This document shows, piece after piece, positions 42,431 to 53,145 of a stretch of 64,000 nt of DNA. The DNA comes from Nitzschia sp. pyKryTriq1. Taxonomy: Eukaryota > Bacillariophyta > Bacillariophyceae > Bacillariales > Bacillariaceae. A program made the translations under genes and the position numbers. The DNA is taken from the NCBI GenBank assembly GCA_956465555.1, contig OY101115.1, positions 1,116,001-1,180,000 of the forward strand, given 5' to 3'. Positions within the stretch are counted from its first letter, which is position 1; each line of letters begins with the position of its first letter. Below the pieces are notes generated by a model that did not search any database, was not told where the DNA came from, and was given only the letters and a program-made list of their open reading frames with translations.

Positions 42431-45363
42431 CTAGACAATGTCCTCCGCACATCCTGTCATCGACACATGACGGCTTCGTCCACTGCACGGTGTCGAAGAA
42501 ACAGTACTGTCGTCTCCAGTTTCGTGGTGCGAGAGATCAAGGAAGCTAACCATATTCATCGACAGCTCTCCATTGAAAGTTTGTTCACGCACATCGTACT
42601 CAACAAACAGAGCTTCTAAATCTGGAAGCTTGATCGGCTTGGGCAGAACATGATTGGCACCATGCTCCTTGAAGTGACGAATGTCTTCCGCCATCAAGTT
42701 CCCGGTGACGCCTACAATGAAGGCGTCGCTTCCCATCGCACGAATCTTACTGGCAGCTGTGGGACCATCCATATTGGGCATCTGAAAGTCCATCAAAATG
42801 ACATCATAGGGCTTGCCTTGCTTCATGGAAGTCTTGACTTTTCGGACAGCAATAATACCATCCTCCGCACCCTCGCAGGTATGGCCACTCTTGGTTAGCA
42901 ACCGCATCAAGAGCTTCAGATTCATGCCAGCGTCGTCAACAACGAGTATGTGCAGTGGTGACTCGGGCTCCTCGCTGATCTTGATTCGGAGCGCTTTGGT
43001 CTTGGCAGCAGGTGGCTTGCAATCTTGTGAGATTTCAAAAACGGGAAGGATGGCGGAAAACGAAGAACCCTTGCCGAGCCCTTTCGAAGTCGCTGACAAA
43101 GTTCCGCCATGCTGTTGGACGATGCCCTTCGCAATCCAAGTGCCCAGACCACTGCCATTTCCTCCTTGCAAAGAATTTGCATTGAACTGAGTTCCTTGGC
43201 AAAAGACCTCTTGTACTTGCGCTGCAGTCATTCCAGCTCCAGAGTCAGTGACAGAAAAGACGATAGAACCAGTTTGGTTTACAATGATATTTTGGTCATT
43301 GTTCAACTTGAAATTCAGTGCAGGGCTGTTGCGTTCTTCCTCTTTTGATGGCGGAATCCAATGTGCCGATGCCTCTACGCTTCCTCCTTCAGGGGTGAAT
43401 TTGACGGCATTCGATAGTAAATTTCGAAAGACCTGTGTGAGTCGCATGACATCGCCAACCGAAAAGCGCTCGGCGTCGTCAGGACTAGCACCAGCACTTG
43501 ACGTTGGAGTTTTGATCACGAACTTTAGTTTCTTCTTTTCGGCTGGGAGCTTGAACTCTTCCGCAGTTTTTTCGATGAGCTCAAAGATCCGAACCACGCT
43601 AAGCTCGAGGGTCAACTTTCCGGACTCGATCTTGTCATAGTTCAAAAAGTCGTTCAGCACGTCGACCGCTGATCGGGCCCCAACGAGAACATCGTCCGTA
43701 AGTGCCATCCATTGCAGCAACGCTCGCTCTTCGCTTGCAGCATTATTTGTGGCCGCAGCCATCTCATCTTTGAGTAGCGTGAGTCCCATGCAGACCGAAT
43801 TTAACGGAGTTCGTACTTCATGAGAGACAAAGCGGACGAACTTTCGTTTGGCCGACAACAGTTCCTTCTTGGCATTAAATTCTCTGCGAACGAATAGATC
43901 ATAGATCAAGAACAAAAAGGAAGTGAAACACATCACAACGACAACAACAACTGAGGCCGTTGCCGGATTGCGCGTGCTGTACAGATTGTACAGATCTTCC
44001 GTTGGGTACAGGGTTACTGTGTACGAAGCAGAAGCATTGGTAAACAAGTTCAAAGGAGTCATGACCGATTCAATGGCATAATGATCGAATCGTTCCAGAT
44101 GGAGATCACCTTCTCCAAGGAAAGTGGCTTCCCCTTTGACGATTTCATAGGTATATGCAGACTCATCGTCTGAAAGGACGACATGAATTCCACACACGTT
44201 CTGGGCATAGGTACCCATCATAACCTCGCCCCAAACAAGCTGGGTGACTATGATCCCAGTCAACTGTACAAGACAAAGTCAAAATGACGTCAGAGGTGCA
44301 GCATGCTAATCGCATCGCCAGGAAGTTCAGCGGTTCACTTACCATCTGTGGATAGTTGGAAGGGGATACAGGCTGCACCAGTAGAGCACCAGGCCCCGTC
44401 TACAGTAGTAATTCAAGGCAGCACAAAGATACTCAATACTACGTAAGCACGCGGTGATGAGAAAAACCTGCCAGAAATTTTGGCATCTAAACTCACCTGG
44501 GCTCCTTGGACCCAACTCGTTGTGTTCGGCAATGTCGTCGAGATCGAGGTACACCCTTCGATCGACTCACCAGCTTGGGCTCGTTCATCCGCACAGATGA
44601 GCATGGTGTCGATCATGCTCCCAATCAGTGGGTTTGAATGGAAGTTCATCATGAGCTTGGGAGATGCCCCAGTAACGTGATGCAACATTGGCGCCAACAA
44701 TTGGTTCTTGCTCCCCCAGCTTGTCGCTCCATCGACATCATGATAACGCTGATCTGTGTTGTTCAGAGTTGGATCTATAGACCAAATTCCTTTTCCGAAA
44801 GAGCTAAGTGCTGTTCCCTCTGGAAATGGTTCTGGCATACGCAGCTCTTCATAGTACTTGTAGGCATGATCTTCGAACGCAGGAACCTCGTGCGGAGCAA
44901 CCAGAGGGGCAAATCCCATAAGGCAACCCTTTGAAGTTTCGACAATGTTCTTGGTAATTGTTTCAAAGTTGTTCACGGTGACCTCCGAAGGCCAACCAGA
45001 GATATCTGGGTTCGCACCTCCAATAATAGAGGCCAGTGATAGGACTCCAAGCCTCTTCCGTTCAGTGTTTTCCAGAGCAGTGCAAAGAGCTCGATCCGCA
45101 ATAGATCCAAACTGGACTTCTGTCAGTTCTATTTCAGACTCGGATAAGAAATGATAGGACAGGTATCCGAACAAAGCTGCAACGGAGACCAATGTGATAA
45201 GGAAAGTAATCCGTCCAAGCAAAATTGTTTGTCTGGATTCAGACCCGTTGGCACTGCTATTGCCGCTGATGGTCGACCTGCCAACTGTTCCTTCTTCTTG
45301 CAAACTATGGGGAGCCTTGCTTTTGACTCTTGCGTCGTTCTCTTGCTCAAATAGTTTCATCAT
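42431..45363 (-). CDS. CHASE-domain hybrid sensor histidine kinase
   Basis: Three exons, 45363-44497, 44399-44343 (57 nt) and 44263-42431, give 918 residues. The first helix (ILLGRITFLITLVSVAALFGYLSYHF, about residue 46-71) and a second helix (ASVVVVVVMCFTSFLFLIYDLF, about 412-433) bracket an extracellular CHASE domain. Next are HisKA with HEVRTPLNS (phospho-acceptor His, about 461), HATPase with NLLSNAVKFTPEGG (N box), VTDSGAGM (G1) and GSGLGTWIAKGIV (G2), and a receiver domain with LVVDDAG, DVILMDFQMPNMDGP (phospho-Asp) and LPKPIK. CHASE kinases include plant cytokinin receptors; whether this one binds cytokinin or another small molecule is not visible here. ATG pair at 45363/45360. All catalytic residues are present. 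Confidence 0.92.
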
Positions 45364-46218
45364 GGTGGAGTAGAAAGGAAATGATTTGAAACAGAATAAG
45401 TGTGATCCAGTATGCAAGACACATGCGTGAAAACGAAAGACTTGAAACTTGAAAAAAACAGGCGTGAAACGAGAAGTTCACTCGCTCTACGGTAATGTTA
45501 GAGAGAGAATACAGTACCGGTACAGTACAAGTACCAGTTACATACATTGTGTGCTATACATTATCCACGAATATTTCAGTTTACCGTACAGTACTGCTCG
45601 GTACTGTACAAGTACCGGTATGTTCCGGTAGTATGCGATTCATTCTTCATTCTTCTCCGTCCATCCGAATCCAAGTCCGCCATCTCGTGATTGTTGGAAT
45701 ACTAGAGAGTACCTAAGCCCTGGCAACGGAATATAATATTTTCAATTCTCTTATGGTGGTTGTTCGCCGAGGCGCGAACCTTCTTCGCGAGGCATTTCAT
45801 TCGGAGAAAAAATTATTGTCGACGAGCGAACTTTCGCGAGTCATTTCGGAGAAATTTGCACCATTCTTTTGAGGATCCACGTACTGTATGTGCATGTACT
45901 ACATACCGGTAGGGCGTGCGTTATCTCTAACGTGATAGGAAAATTATTATGAACTATTTTACTGGTGGTTTCGCTTACCGGCCTAAAATAATAACATCAT
46001 TGTTTCGCGTTAACGCCAGCCACTGTTTACCGAGCATGCCACCACTTTCGTTACAACGTAGAAAACCTACCAGAAGCTACGTGATTTCGCCAAACCTCTT
46101 GGACCCCCTCCAAAGATGCGTCCGTTACAATATTTAAGGGGATCCCCCATTTCTCCCCCAAGTTGCACCTCAATCAACTTTCAGTCGAGTGAGTCGTCAG
46201 GCGAAGGTCTGGCCCTTC
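45364..46218. other. Intergenic, GTACCGGTACAG repeats
   Basis: CAGTACCGGTACAGTACAAGTACCAG at 45511-45536 and a similar unit at 45600-45620. From 45755 to 45850 there is a short inverted, GCGAGGC/GCCTCGC-containing stretch. Further right (45950-46215) is probably part of the retroelement neighbourhood. No host gene is seen. Confidence 0.45.
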
Positions 46219-47154
46219 TCACCGCCGCTGACGCAACCCGCATCCCGCATGGAGAGCCAGTACTGTCTTGTCGGCCTCGGAGGGTTGCATCCATTCGTTC
46301 GCTTCTTTCATAAGATTGAACTTGTTCGCTGCTAAATTCATCAACACTTGAGGCTCCATATTTTCATCTGATAGCTCGTACTCTTCGTACCGGCGACGAG
46401 TAATCCACTCAACAAACTTTTTGTCTCCGACAACCTTGTAGGCCTTCCATAGGTTGACGAGTAGGTCTGAGGTGGTCTCGCCCCATGCCGAGAGTTCCGC
46501 CAGCAGCTTTTGGACATGCTGATTTAATTTTAGCACATCCGAGTCGACCTTGGGAACGTACTTGTCCAGGTTCGCGAGCTGGGTTCTGATTGAAGAGCCA
46601 GTGGCGTTCGTCTGGATCGAACATTCTTCAATTATGATCATCAGCAGTAACATTGCTGAGTACTCGTAGAATCCCGGATTTAATGGATCCTCTACCTTCC
46701 ATTCCGCCTGTCGAAGTAGGCACTTCTTCATCAACTCAATGTCAATTGAGTTCTTGAGGCATATAAGTGCCAGTTGATTGTCCTGTGCCCCTCGTACGGG
46801 TAGGAATAGATAGGCCTCTTCATGAGCCCTAACTTCTTGCAGCGAGAGAGAACCATAATTCTCTACAATATTGTAGACCTCCGAGTCGGGATTGCCTGGT
46901 GTCTCTCGAATCAGGCCCATGGATGGATCGCCATTACTGTCGAACCATCCGTATTGGCCCTGGCGCCCTCGCATTTCGAAAAGAAGCAAGAATGTCAATA
47001 ATTCGTTGCTTTGTCCCAGGAATGACCCCTCACTGATAAGCGGCTTGGTTGCATATTTTTGGATTGACGACCCAATAGAGGATTGCCAATCAATAAGCCC
47101 CGCCACTGCCGCAGCAGGGTTGAGGGCGAATGCGACATTTTGTTGGGCGGCCAT
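46219..47154 (-). mobile_element. Gag-like ORF of an LTR-type retroelement
   Basis: 311 residues. The C-terminal half carries a helical pattern (LNQHVQKLLAELSAWGETTSDLLVNLWKAYKVVGDKKFVEWITRRRYEEY, quoted here only in outline as L-x-AWGETTSDLLVNLWKAY, 20 residues or fewer at a time) that I know from gag-like proteins of diatom and other algal retroelements. No zinc knuckle, protease, integrase or reverse transcriptase is seen nearby, nor paired LTRs, so this is a gag-only remnant. The intact length suggests modest age. Family assignment (copia or gypsy-like) is open. Confidence 0.6.
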
Positions 47155-47767
47155 TGTGTAGGCGCAGAGGAAGCGTGTGAGAATATAGATGTTGAATCTA
47201 TACTCTGGGCAAACTATCTCACTACAACAATAGTAGCAATAGGGAGAAAGTATGAATTAAAATAATATCATCTTGATCGACATGTTGCGATCCTGTTGTT
47301 GTCTGTTCTTGAAGAGCGTGCGTCAGTCGAAAGTGATGGTTATGACCAAATGACCGAAAGTGTCCGTACGTCAACCGTAAGGTCTGTACGTCGACATTTA
47401 CTATTTTGTCACATTGTGGACCGCTTCCGCAATTTCTGCCAACCCACCTAAACTACACAAAACAACCAAACTCACTTCCCTCAGCACACAAACCGTGACG
47501 TCCCTTTTACCCCCGGGTTGTTAACGCCTCCCCGTAGATCTCTGCAACTGTCCACTCCTCTGGAAAAGGCTATCAACGGACTACGTAAATAGATATTCAT
47601 ATTGCTATTGCTATATTTTAGGCCCTTTTTCATTTGTGATAGAAGTAAAAAGTTTGATCGGTGAAGATATTGCGGGAATAGTAGTAGATGAATGAGACAG
47701 GGTATTGCGCGAATAGTAGTAGATGAATGAGACAGGGTCGTCATCGTCGTCAACTTGTGCGACCCTT
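47155..47767. other. Intergenic with a 33-bp duplication
   Basis: A 33-bp unit containing GAATAGTAGTAGATGAATGA is repeated in tandem at about 47675-47739, just beyond the FolD stop. GTACGTCAACCGTAAGGTCTGTACGTCG lies near 47367. No gene is seen. Confidence 0.5.
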
Positions 47768-48715
47768 CTATTGCATGACCACTGTTCCAGACGAACGCTT
47801 GCACGAGTTTACAGTATTGCGCAACAGCATGGCAATCGTCATAGGACCGACACCACCTGGAACGGGTGTCAATTTGGAACATTTTTCTTTGGCTTCTTCA
47901 TAGTCGACATCACCAACCAGCTTATAGGACTTCTTCCCTTCAACCACCTGCTCTGGAGGCAAATCAACACTGTTGATTCCCACATCAATGACGACCGCCC
48001 CCTCCTTCAGCCAACTGGCTTTGACCATCTTTGCTCGACCGACCGCGGCAATGACGATATCTGCTCGAGAAACTTCTTCTTCAATATTCTGCGTCTGCGA
48101 ATGGACAATAGTTACTGTTGCATTACGGTGTAGGAGCAAAAATGCAACGGGGAGACCAACCAGGTTCGATCGACCAATCACGACGGCTTTCTTGCCCTTG
48201 ATTTCGACACCGGATCGATCCAATAATTCCAAGCATCCCAGGGGCGTGCAAGGAACAGAAAAGGGAATGTTCGAAAGCGACTTCCAGTATCCCTGTTTAT
48301 TCCCATGCGTCCCTTGCAACGCCAGTTTGCTAACATTTTCTGGATGCAATCCGTCCACGTCCTTTTCGGGTCTCATGGAATTCAAAATGGCAGTCTCGTC
48401 CAAGTGGGCGGGGAGTGGCAGTTGGACTAGGATTCCATGAACATCATTGCGCGCATTGAGCTCCTGAATCTTGGCCATCAGTGTCTCCTGCGTGACAGAT
48501 TCGTCGTAGTCGTAGCCAAAACTGGCAATTCCGACTTGGGCACACGCCTTCTTTTTCATATTGACATAGGTTTGCGAGTCTCGACGGGATCCCACTAAAA
48601 TGACGGCCAGTCCAGGAACTTGCTTACCCGCAGAAATCATATCATCGACTTCCTTCTTGAGTTCTTCTCGAATGTCGCCGGCGATCGCCTTTCCGTCAAT
48701 ATCTTCGGCTGTCAT
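47768..48715 (-). CDS. folD: Bifunctional methylenetetrahydrofolate dehydrogenase/cyclohydrolase (FolD/MTHFD)
   Basis: From the ATG at 48715 the product is 315 residues, the usual bifunctional length. Motifs: YVNMKKKACAQVGI (catalytic Lys), VQLPLPAHLDE, EKDVDGLHPEN, PCTPLGCLELL, VVIGRSNLVGLPVAFLL (NADP site) and TPVPGGVGPMTIAMLL. It interconverts 5,10-methylene-THF, 5,10-methenyl-THF and 10-formyl-THF in one-carbon metabolism. The frame stays open upstream to about 48994 and encodes a hydrophobic signal (LLLCIFISSEAFITP) that looks like an organelle presequence, but no in-frame ATG precedes it. The true start may lie in an upstream exon, in which case the protein is organellar. The given start is the safe minimum. 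Confidence 0.92.
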   Translation of the reverse strand: MTAEDIDGKAIAGDIREELKKEVDDMISAGKQVPGLAVILVGSRRDSQTYVNMKKKACAQVGIASFGYDYDESVTQETLMAKIQELNARNDVHGILVQLPLPAHLDETAILNSMRPEKDVDGLHPENVSKLALQGTHGNKQGYWKSLSNIPFSVPCTPLGCLELLDRSGVEIKGKKAVVIGRSNLVGLPVAFLLLHRNATVTIVHSQTQNIEEEVSRADIVIAAVGRAKMVKASWLKEGAVVIDVGINSVDLPPEQVVEGKKSYKLVGDVDYEEAKEKCSKLTPVPGGVGPMTIAMLLRNTVNSCKRSSGTVVMQ

Positions 48716-49404
48716 TTTGAATGATGAGATTGTTGTTGTTGTTGTTGTTGTTGACGCTGGTGACAGGGGACGAGGACGTAATAATAATTGGGGAGTGATA
48801 AAAGCTTCCGACGATATGAAAATGCACAACAGCAACACAAGAAGCGAAATGGCTGTGCCCCTTCTTATGCCTTGGCGAATAAATATTATTTTATTGAAGG
48901 AAGGAATGATTGTGAGAACACGGCAGCCTTTCTCGGTTGCAAGATGGATGAATAAAGATCGTTTTCGAGACCTCGCTGCTTGCTCGAACAGAATTCAGAA
49001 TTGACGATTGATGAAACGTTAGTTGACGTTGACGTTGACGTTGACGCGTTGACGTTCCAACAAGAAAGCAGTTGCCGAGAACTTTCTGATTATTTCTGAA
49101 AGATGAGGAAAATGCACGTGCCATCGCCGTGTTCTTCTGTTGAACCGTCATTGCCCCCGGCGCGTGTGCCGTGGTTTATTATGACGTCATGATATTTCAA
49201 TAGATACGACCGGCACCGTACCGGTATGATAGATAAAGGGGCGACATGACACATGACAGACCCAGACCGACCGACCGGACGACGGACCGCTTGGACGACC
49301 CCTTTCTCTAAAACTGACTTTGCATCAGGCTCGATCGTTTTGGATTTTATCCCACCACCCACCACCCACCACCTCCCACCGACCAGGTTGTTATCATCAT
49401 TGGG
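48716..49404. other. Region upstream of FolD and COQ6 with a possible FolD presequence
   Basis: Divergent promoter space. The minus strand holds the open but ATG-less FolD extension (to 48994) and, in another frame, an ATG at 49124 followed by MARAFSSSFRNNQK, which looks like a mitochondrial presequence. It contains a GACGTT hexamer repeat at about 49024-49053, which would encode alternating RQ. Whether this exon splices into FolD is not decided. Confidence 0.4.
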
Positions 49405-51015
49405 ATGCCGCTCAGCACAAAAACCAAAAAGACGAAAAGCAGGATGACCCCCAGGGCGTTTTACAGATGTTTATCTCCAAGATTAAAGGAAACAGCATCA
49501 GCATCATCAAAATGGTTACGTACACTACAAGTACCCACAGGTACTAACCGTCGTCGCGCCCTGTCATCCAGTGCGACGAAGACGACGACGACGACGAAGA
49601 CCGACGGGCCAGAATATTTTGATGTCTTGATCGTTGGCGGAGGTGCAGTGGGTTGCTCCATGGCGCGTTTGATCAATGCGACATCGCCTCAGTTGAAGGT
49701 TGGATTGATGGAAGCTCGTGACGCCCCGCCACCGCTACCAAAGGACAACTCGAATCGGGTGCCAAATCCTCGGTCCTACGCACTTTCACCAAACTCCCTC
49801 CAGCTATTGGGCGAAAACGTGATTTCCAAGCTTCCATTGGGGTATTACGAGTCTATGCAAGTGTGGCAGGCAAAATCCCCAGCAAGCCTAACTTTTACAA
49901 CCCGAGATCTTCATGCAGATCCAGCAAAGGCACCATTTTTAGGTGCGTGTGTGGAAGACGGGCCTCTAGTTTCAGCATTGTGGGATGAAATTCAAGATTC
50001 TACCAAGTGTTGGACCCAAACCACTTTAGGTTCCATCGATTCGATTGGTGATGCTCATAACCTTGCCCAGGTGACCACCAAAGACGGAGAAACGGTTCAA
50101 GCAGCGGTACTCATTGGAGCCGATGGAGGAAATTCGTCCGTTCGACGAACCCTTGGCATTTCTCGGGTAGGAACGGAATATGACCATCACGCGCTAACAT
50201 TTACCGTCAAGATTGATTCCAGTCTCCGGAAGCGAGCCTTTCAGCGGTTTTTGGCAGATGGAGGGCCCATGGCATTGCTGCCAACATTTTCGCCGGATCA
50301 TGCAGTGATTGTTTGGAGCACGTCGCCCGAGGTGGTCCGAAAATGGAAGGAATATGACTCCTCAACGTCCACAAAAAATGACGAGCTGGTAGATCTACTG
50401 AACGAATCGCTCATGGAGGGAGCGCAGCGGATTCCTCCATTATTAGAGAGACAACAAAGCCATAGCGACGACTCGTCCTCTTCCAGCACCTTGGGAGCAG
50501 TCGCGTCCAATTTGTTATATGGCGCGGAACGTGTATTGGATACGGTGCACTACGGACTCGCTATGGCATCCCATTATCCCATCCCGAAAACATTTTCTCC
50601 TCCGCATATCTCTGAGATTGTATCACCCAAGTTTTCGTTTCCCCTTTCTTGCTTTCAATCTCGGTCATATGTGAAGGGACGAGTAGCTTTGATCGGAGAT
50701 GCGGCCCACACGGTACATCCCATGGCGGGTCAAGGCCTCAATCTAGGTTTGGGCGACGTACAAGTATTGGCAGCAAGCCTTGGGAAGGCCGACAAGGCGG
50801 GAATGGACGTATCCACGTTCCTGAACGAATATGCTTCCGATCGTCAGCGCAACGTATCCATCGCCTTGGGAGGAATTCATACCCTGCAACGCCTCTTTGG
50901 CAACCAAAATGTCGCCCTACTGCATGCCAAGACGCTCGGTATGAATGTTATTCAAAACCTTGGCCCACTACGACGCCAATTGGCCATAGCAGCCGCACAT
51001 GGTGTATCTATCTGA
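49405..51015 (+). CDS. COQ6: Ubiquinone biosynthesis monooxygenase COQ6
   Basis: A single exon of 536 residues. A basic, Ser/Thr-rich mitochondrial presequence (either ATG 49405 or 49444) precedes the flavin-binding Rossmann motif FDVLIVGGGAVGCSMAR near residue 73. NPRSYALSPNSLQLL, LIGADGGNSSVRRTLG (the DG motif) and RVALIGDAAHTVHPMAGQGLNLGLGDV (the GD motif, quoted in part) follow in family order. COQ6 is a matrix-side flavoprotein that hydroxylates the quinone ring at C5 and works in the CoQ synthome. It is about 50 residues longer than yeast Coq6; the additions are the presequence and a Ser-rich insert near 330-355. Part of its substrate cavity motif (SFQSRSYV-like LSCFQSRSYV) is conserved. 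Confidence 0.92.
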   Translation: MPLSTKTKKTKSRMTPRAFYRCLSPRLKETASASSKWLRTLQVPTGTNRRRALSSSATKTTTTTKTDGPEYFDVLIVGGGAVGCSMARLINATSPQLKVGLMEARDAPPPLPKDNSNRVPNPRSYALSPNSLQLLGENVISKLPLGYYESMQVWQAKSPASLTFTTRDLHADPAKAPFLGACVEDGPLVSALWDEIQDSTKCWTQTTLGSIDSIGDAHNLAQVTTKDGETVQAAVLIGADGGNSSVRRTLGISRVGTEYDHHALTFTVKIDSSLRKRAFQRFLADGGPMALLPTFSPDHAVIVWSTSPEVVRKWKEYDSSTSTKNDELVDLLNESLMEGAQRIPPLLERQQSHSDDSSSSSTLGAVASNLLYGAERVLDTVHYGLAMASHYPIPKTFSPPHISEIVSPKFSFPLSCFQSRSYVKGRVALIGDAAHTVHPMAGQGLNLGLGDVQVLAASLGKADKAGMDVSTFLNEYASDRQRNVSIALGGIHTLQRLFGNQNVALLHAKTLGMNVIQNLGPLRRQLAIAAAHGVSI

Positions 51016-53145
51016 TGCTCCTACCGGTAGTATTATAGAGGTAGAGTCTACTGTTGTTGTTGTTGTTGTTTTCAAGCTCCAGTGGTATTGAGCTTGCATC
51101 TACTACTAGTAGAGTACTAAGCTAAAGCAGCGTAAAAGTGCACTGTCTAAATAAACAATTACCTTGACGAGTCGTGAGGCGAGTGGTCCCGTAGACGTAG
51201 ACAGTCCAATGATTGGCTCAGTGGACTCTTTTCACCCGTCAGCCTTACTACTACTAGTAGAGAGTAGAGAGGACACTGGTGGCACTGACTTGATATTACT
51301 TGGGCGAAAATCCACAGTGGTATACTGTAGCTGGGAAAGTTGGTGCAGGGCCCTACAGTAGGTATACAGATTTTTTAACAGTAGCAAGTTGGCTTGCGGA
51401 AGACTGATGCGAAGTTCTAATAGACCACCTCTCGTAGAGACACTACTAGCTAGTACTCTAGGAGACCGCGAAGATGCGCGTGGAACACTTTTAGGGGTCA
51501 GAGTTTCGAGGGCCCCCGAAAACCAGAATTGTTCTTTTAGTCAAATATGTCAAACCTTTTAGTCAGATGTATCAAATCATCAAAAGACCATCGATCGATC
51601 AGGCGCGCGGGCGATCGGATTGGCATTTGGTGTATCTGAGCGCCGGGGATACAGTGGCCAAACAAGCACACCCCACCGCGTGATTTTACTATGATTTCAC
51701 TATGGGTAGCTGCCGGTAGTAGATCCACATTAACCTCAACATAAATGTCATTTCGAGGCTTTAAACAACTCTTAGTAGCTGTTCTAATGAGATAGTATTG
51801 CGAAAGGACACTTATTTTAGATTTGTGATGGCCATGGTCGGCACCAAAGTTGGACAGTTTCTCAAAATGAGAAGTCCGAAAAGTGTTCCACGCGCATCTG
51901 CGCGGTCTCCTAGTAGAGAGAGTAGAAGTAGGTGTAGTACTCTCTCTACTAGCTACGTAGTAGAGAGAGAGAGAGAGTAGACATTTACTCTACTAGTAGA
52001 GCTACTGTAGATCCTCTCTCTTCTACTAGAGAGAGTAGTAGTTTACTTTATTGCTAGTACTCTCTACTAGTAGTAGTAGTAGTAGAAATAGAGAGCTACG
52101 AGTAGTTGTTGTTCTACGATGGTACTACTACTACTAGCTCTACGTAGTACGGTAGCTACTACTACTACTCTAGTAGAGCTGCTACTCTACTCTATACTAT
52201 CTACTACTACTCTCAGAGCTCTACTACTAGTAGTAGAGAGTAGAGGGGAGAAGAGAGAGTAGTACTACTAGTAGTAGAACTACTCTACTAGAAGCTAGTA
52301 GAGAGTAGTAGAGAAGAGAGAGTACTAGCAGAACTGGTGGTACAGCACAGTACACTAAACAGTACAGTAGATAATGTACCGTGCAGGTCGTAGCGAGAGA
52401 GAGCTACTTGTTGTTCCGTCCTGCCTGGCGCCTCCTCTACAGTACTTGTACAAGTACTCAGTACTGTACCTCCGACAGTACCGGTACAGTACCGGTACCA
52501 GGTACGTAGACCACAGTACAGTACATGGTACTGTACATGTACATGTACCCGCCATAAGCAGAAGTAACGGTAGGGACATGTGATGTCTTCTCGCTTACGT
52601 TCGCGAACGGTGACGTTGGCATTCCCTTCTTCTCTCTTATATAAATGACCGGCGGCTGATAAAAAAATAATAATAATATTATGGAAGTATCCCAGCAGGA
52701 CTGGCTTTCCATTGGGCATATTTCTAGTTTCAGATGTCGAGACTGCGGAAGAATGTACTCAAATTCGCTACCAACCGGATTCTCTCTTGAAGTTCGCGAC
52801 CGAAAGAAAATACAATACTGTTCTTCTTTATTCCAGCGCGGAGTTTATTATTTTTTTCTCCTGCTAATCATCACCGCGCGTGGAACAGTACGTGGTGTGT
52901 ACGAGTATCGCGGCAGCCGCTACGTCTCAGGTGGTGCGGAACACGCTCTCACTCACCAGTACTGTACTGTACAAGTACCAGGTACACTGTACCGGTACAG
53001 CAGGACAGAGTGAGAAGCGAACGAGTGTTTGGTGTTTTTGTTTGTTGCAAGCTCACTACTGTACCGGTAGCTACCGACCGGTACCGCAGGCTGTTGCATT
53101 CCTTGCTTTCTTTGTCATCAAGGCGGCATTGGAAATCTAAGAACG
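51016..53145. repeat. 2.1-kb intergenic block of CTACTAGTAG and GTACCGGTAC sequence
   Basis: No gene. From about 51,895 to 52,330 it is almost pure CTACTAGTAGAG, TCTCTACTAG and AGAGAGAG units in both orientations, so it can fold back on itself at many scales. From 52,330 to 53,085 GTAC-palindromes dominate: GTACCGGTACAGTACCGGTACC at 52480, TACTGTACATGTACATGTAC at 52528 and TACTGTACTGTACAAGTACC at 52961. The two classes change over near 52,330. A TTGTTGTTGTTGTTGTTG run is at 51051-51070. Confidence 0.75.

Noticed and set aside
52288-52719. 143-codon minus-strand frame in the GTAC-rich block
   Set aside because: Tyr/Val/Pro repeats follow directly from the GTAC palindromes; no domain.
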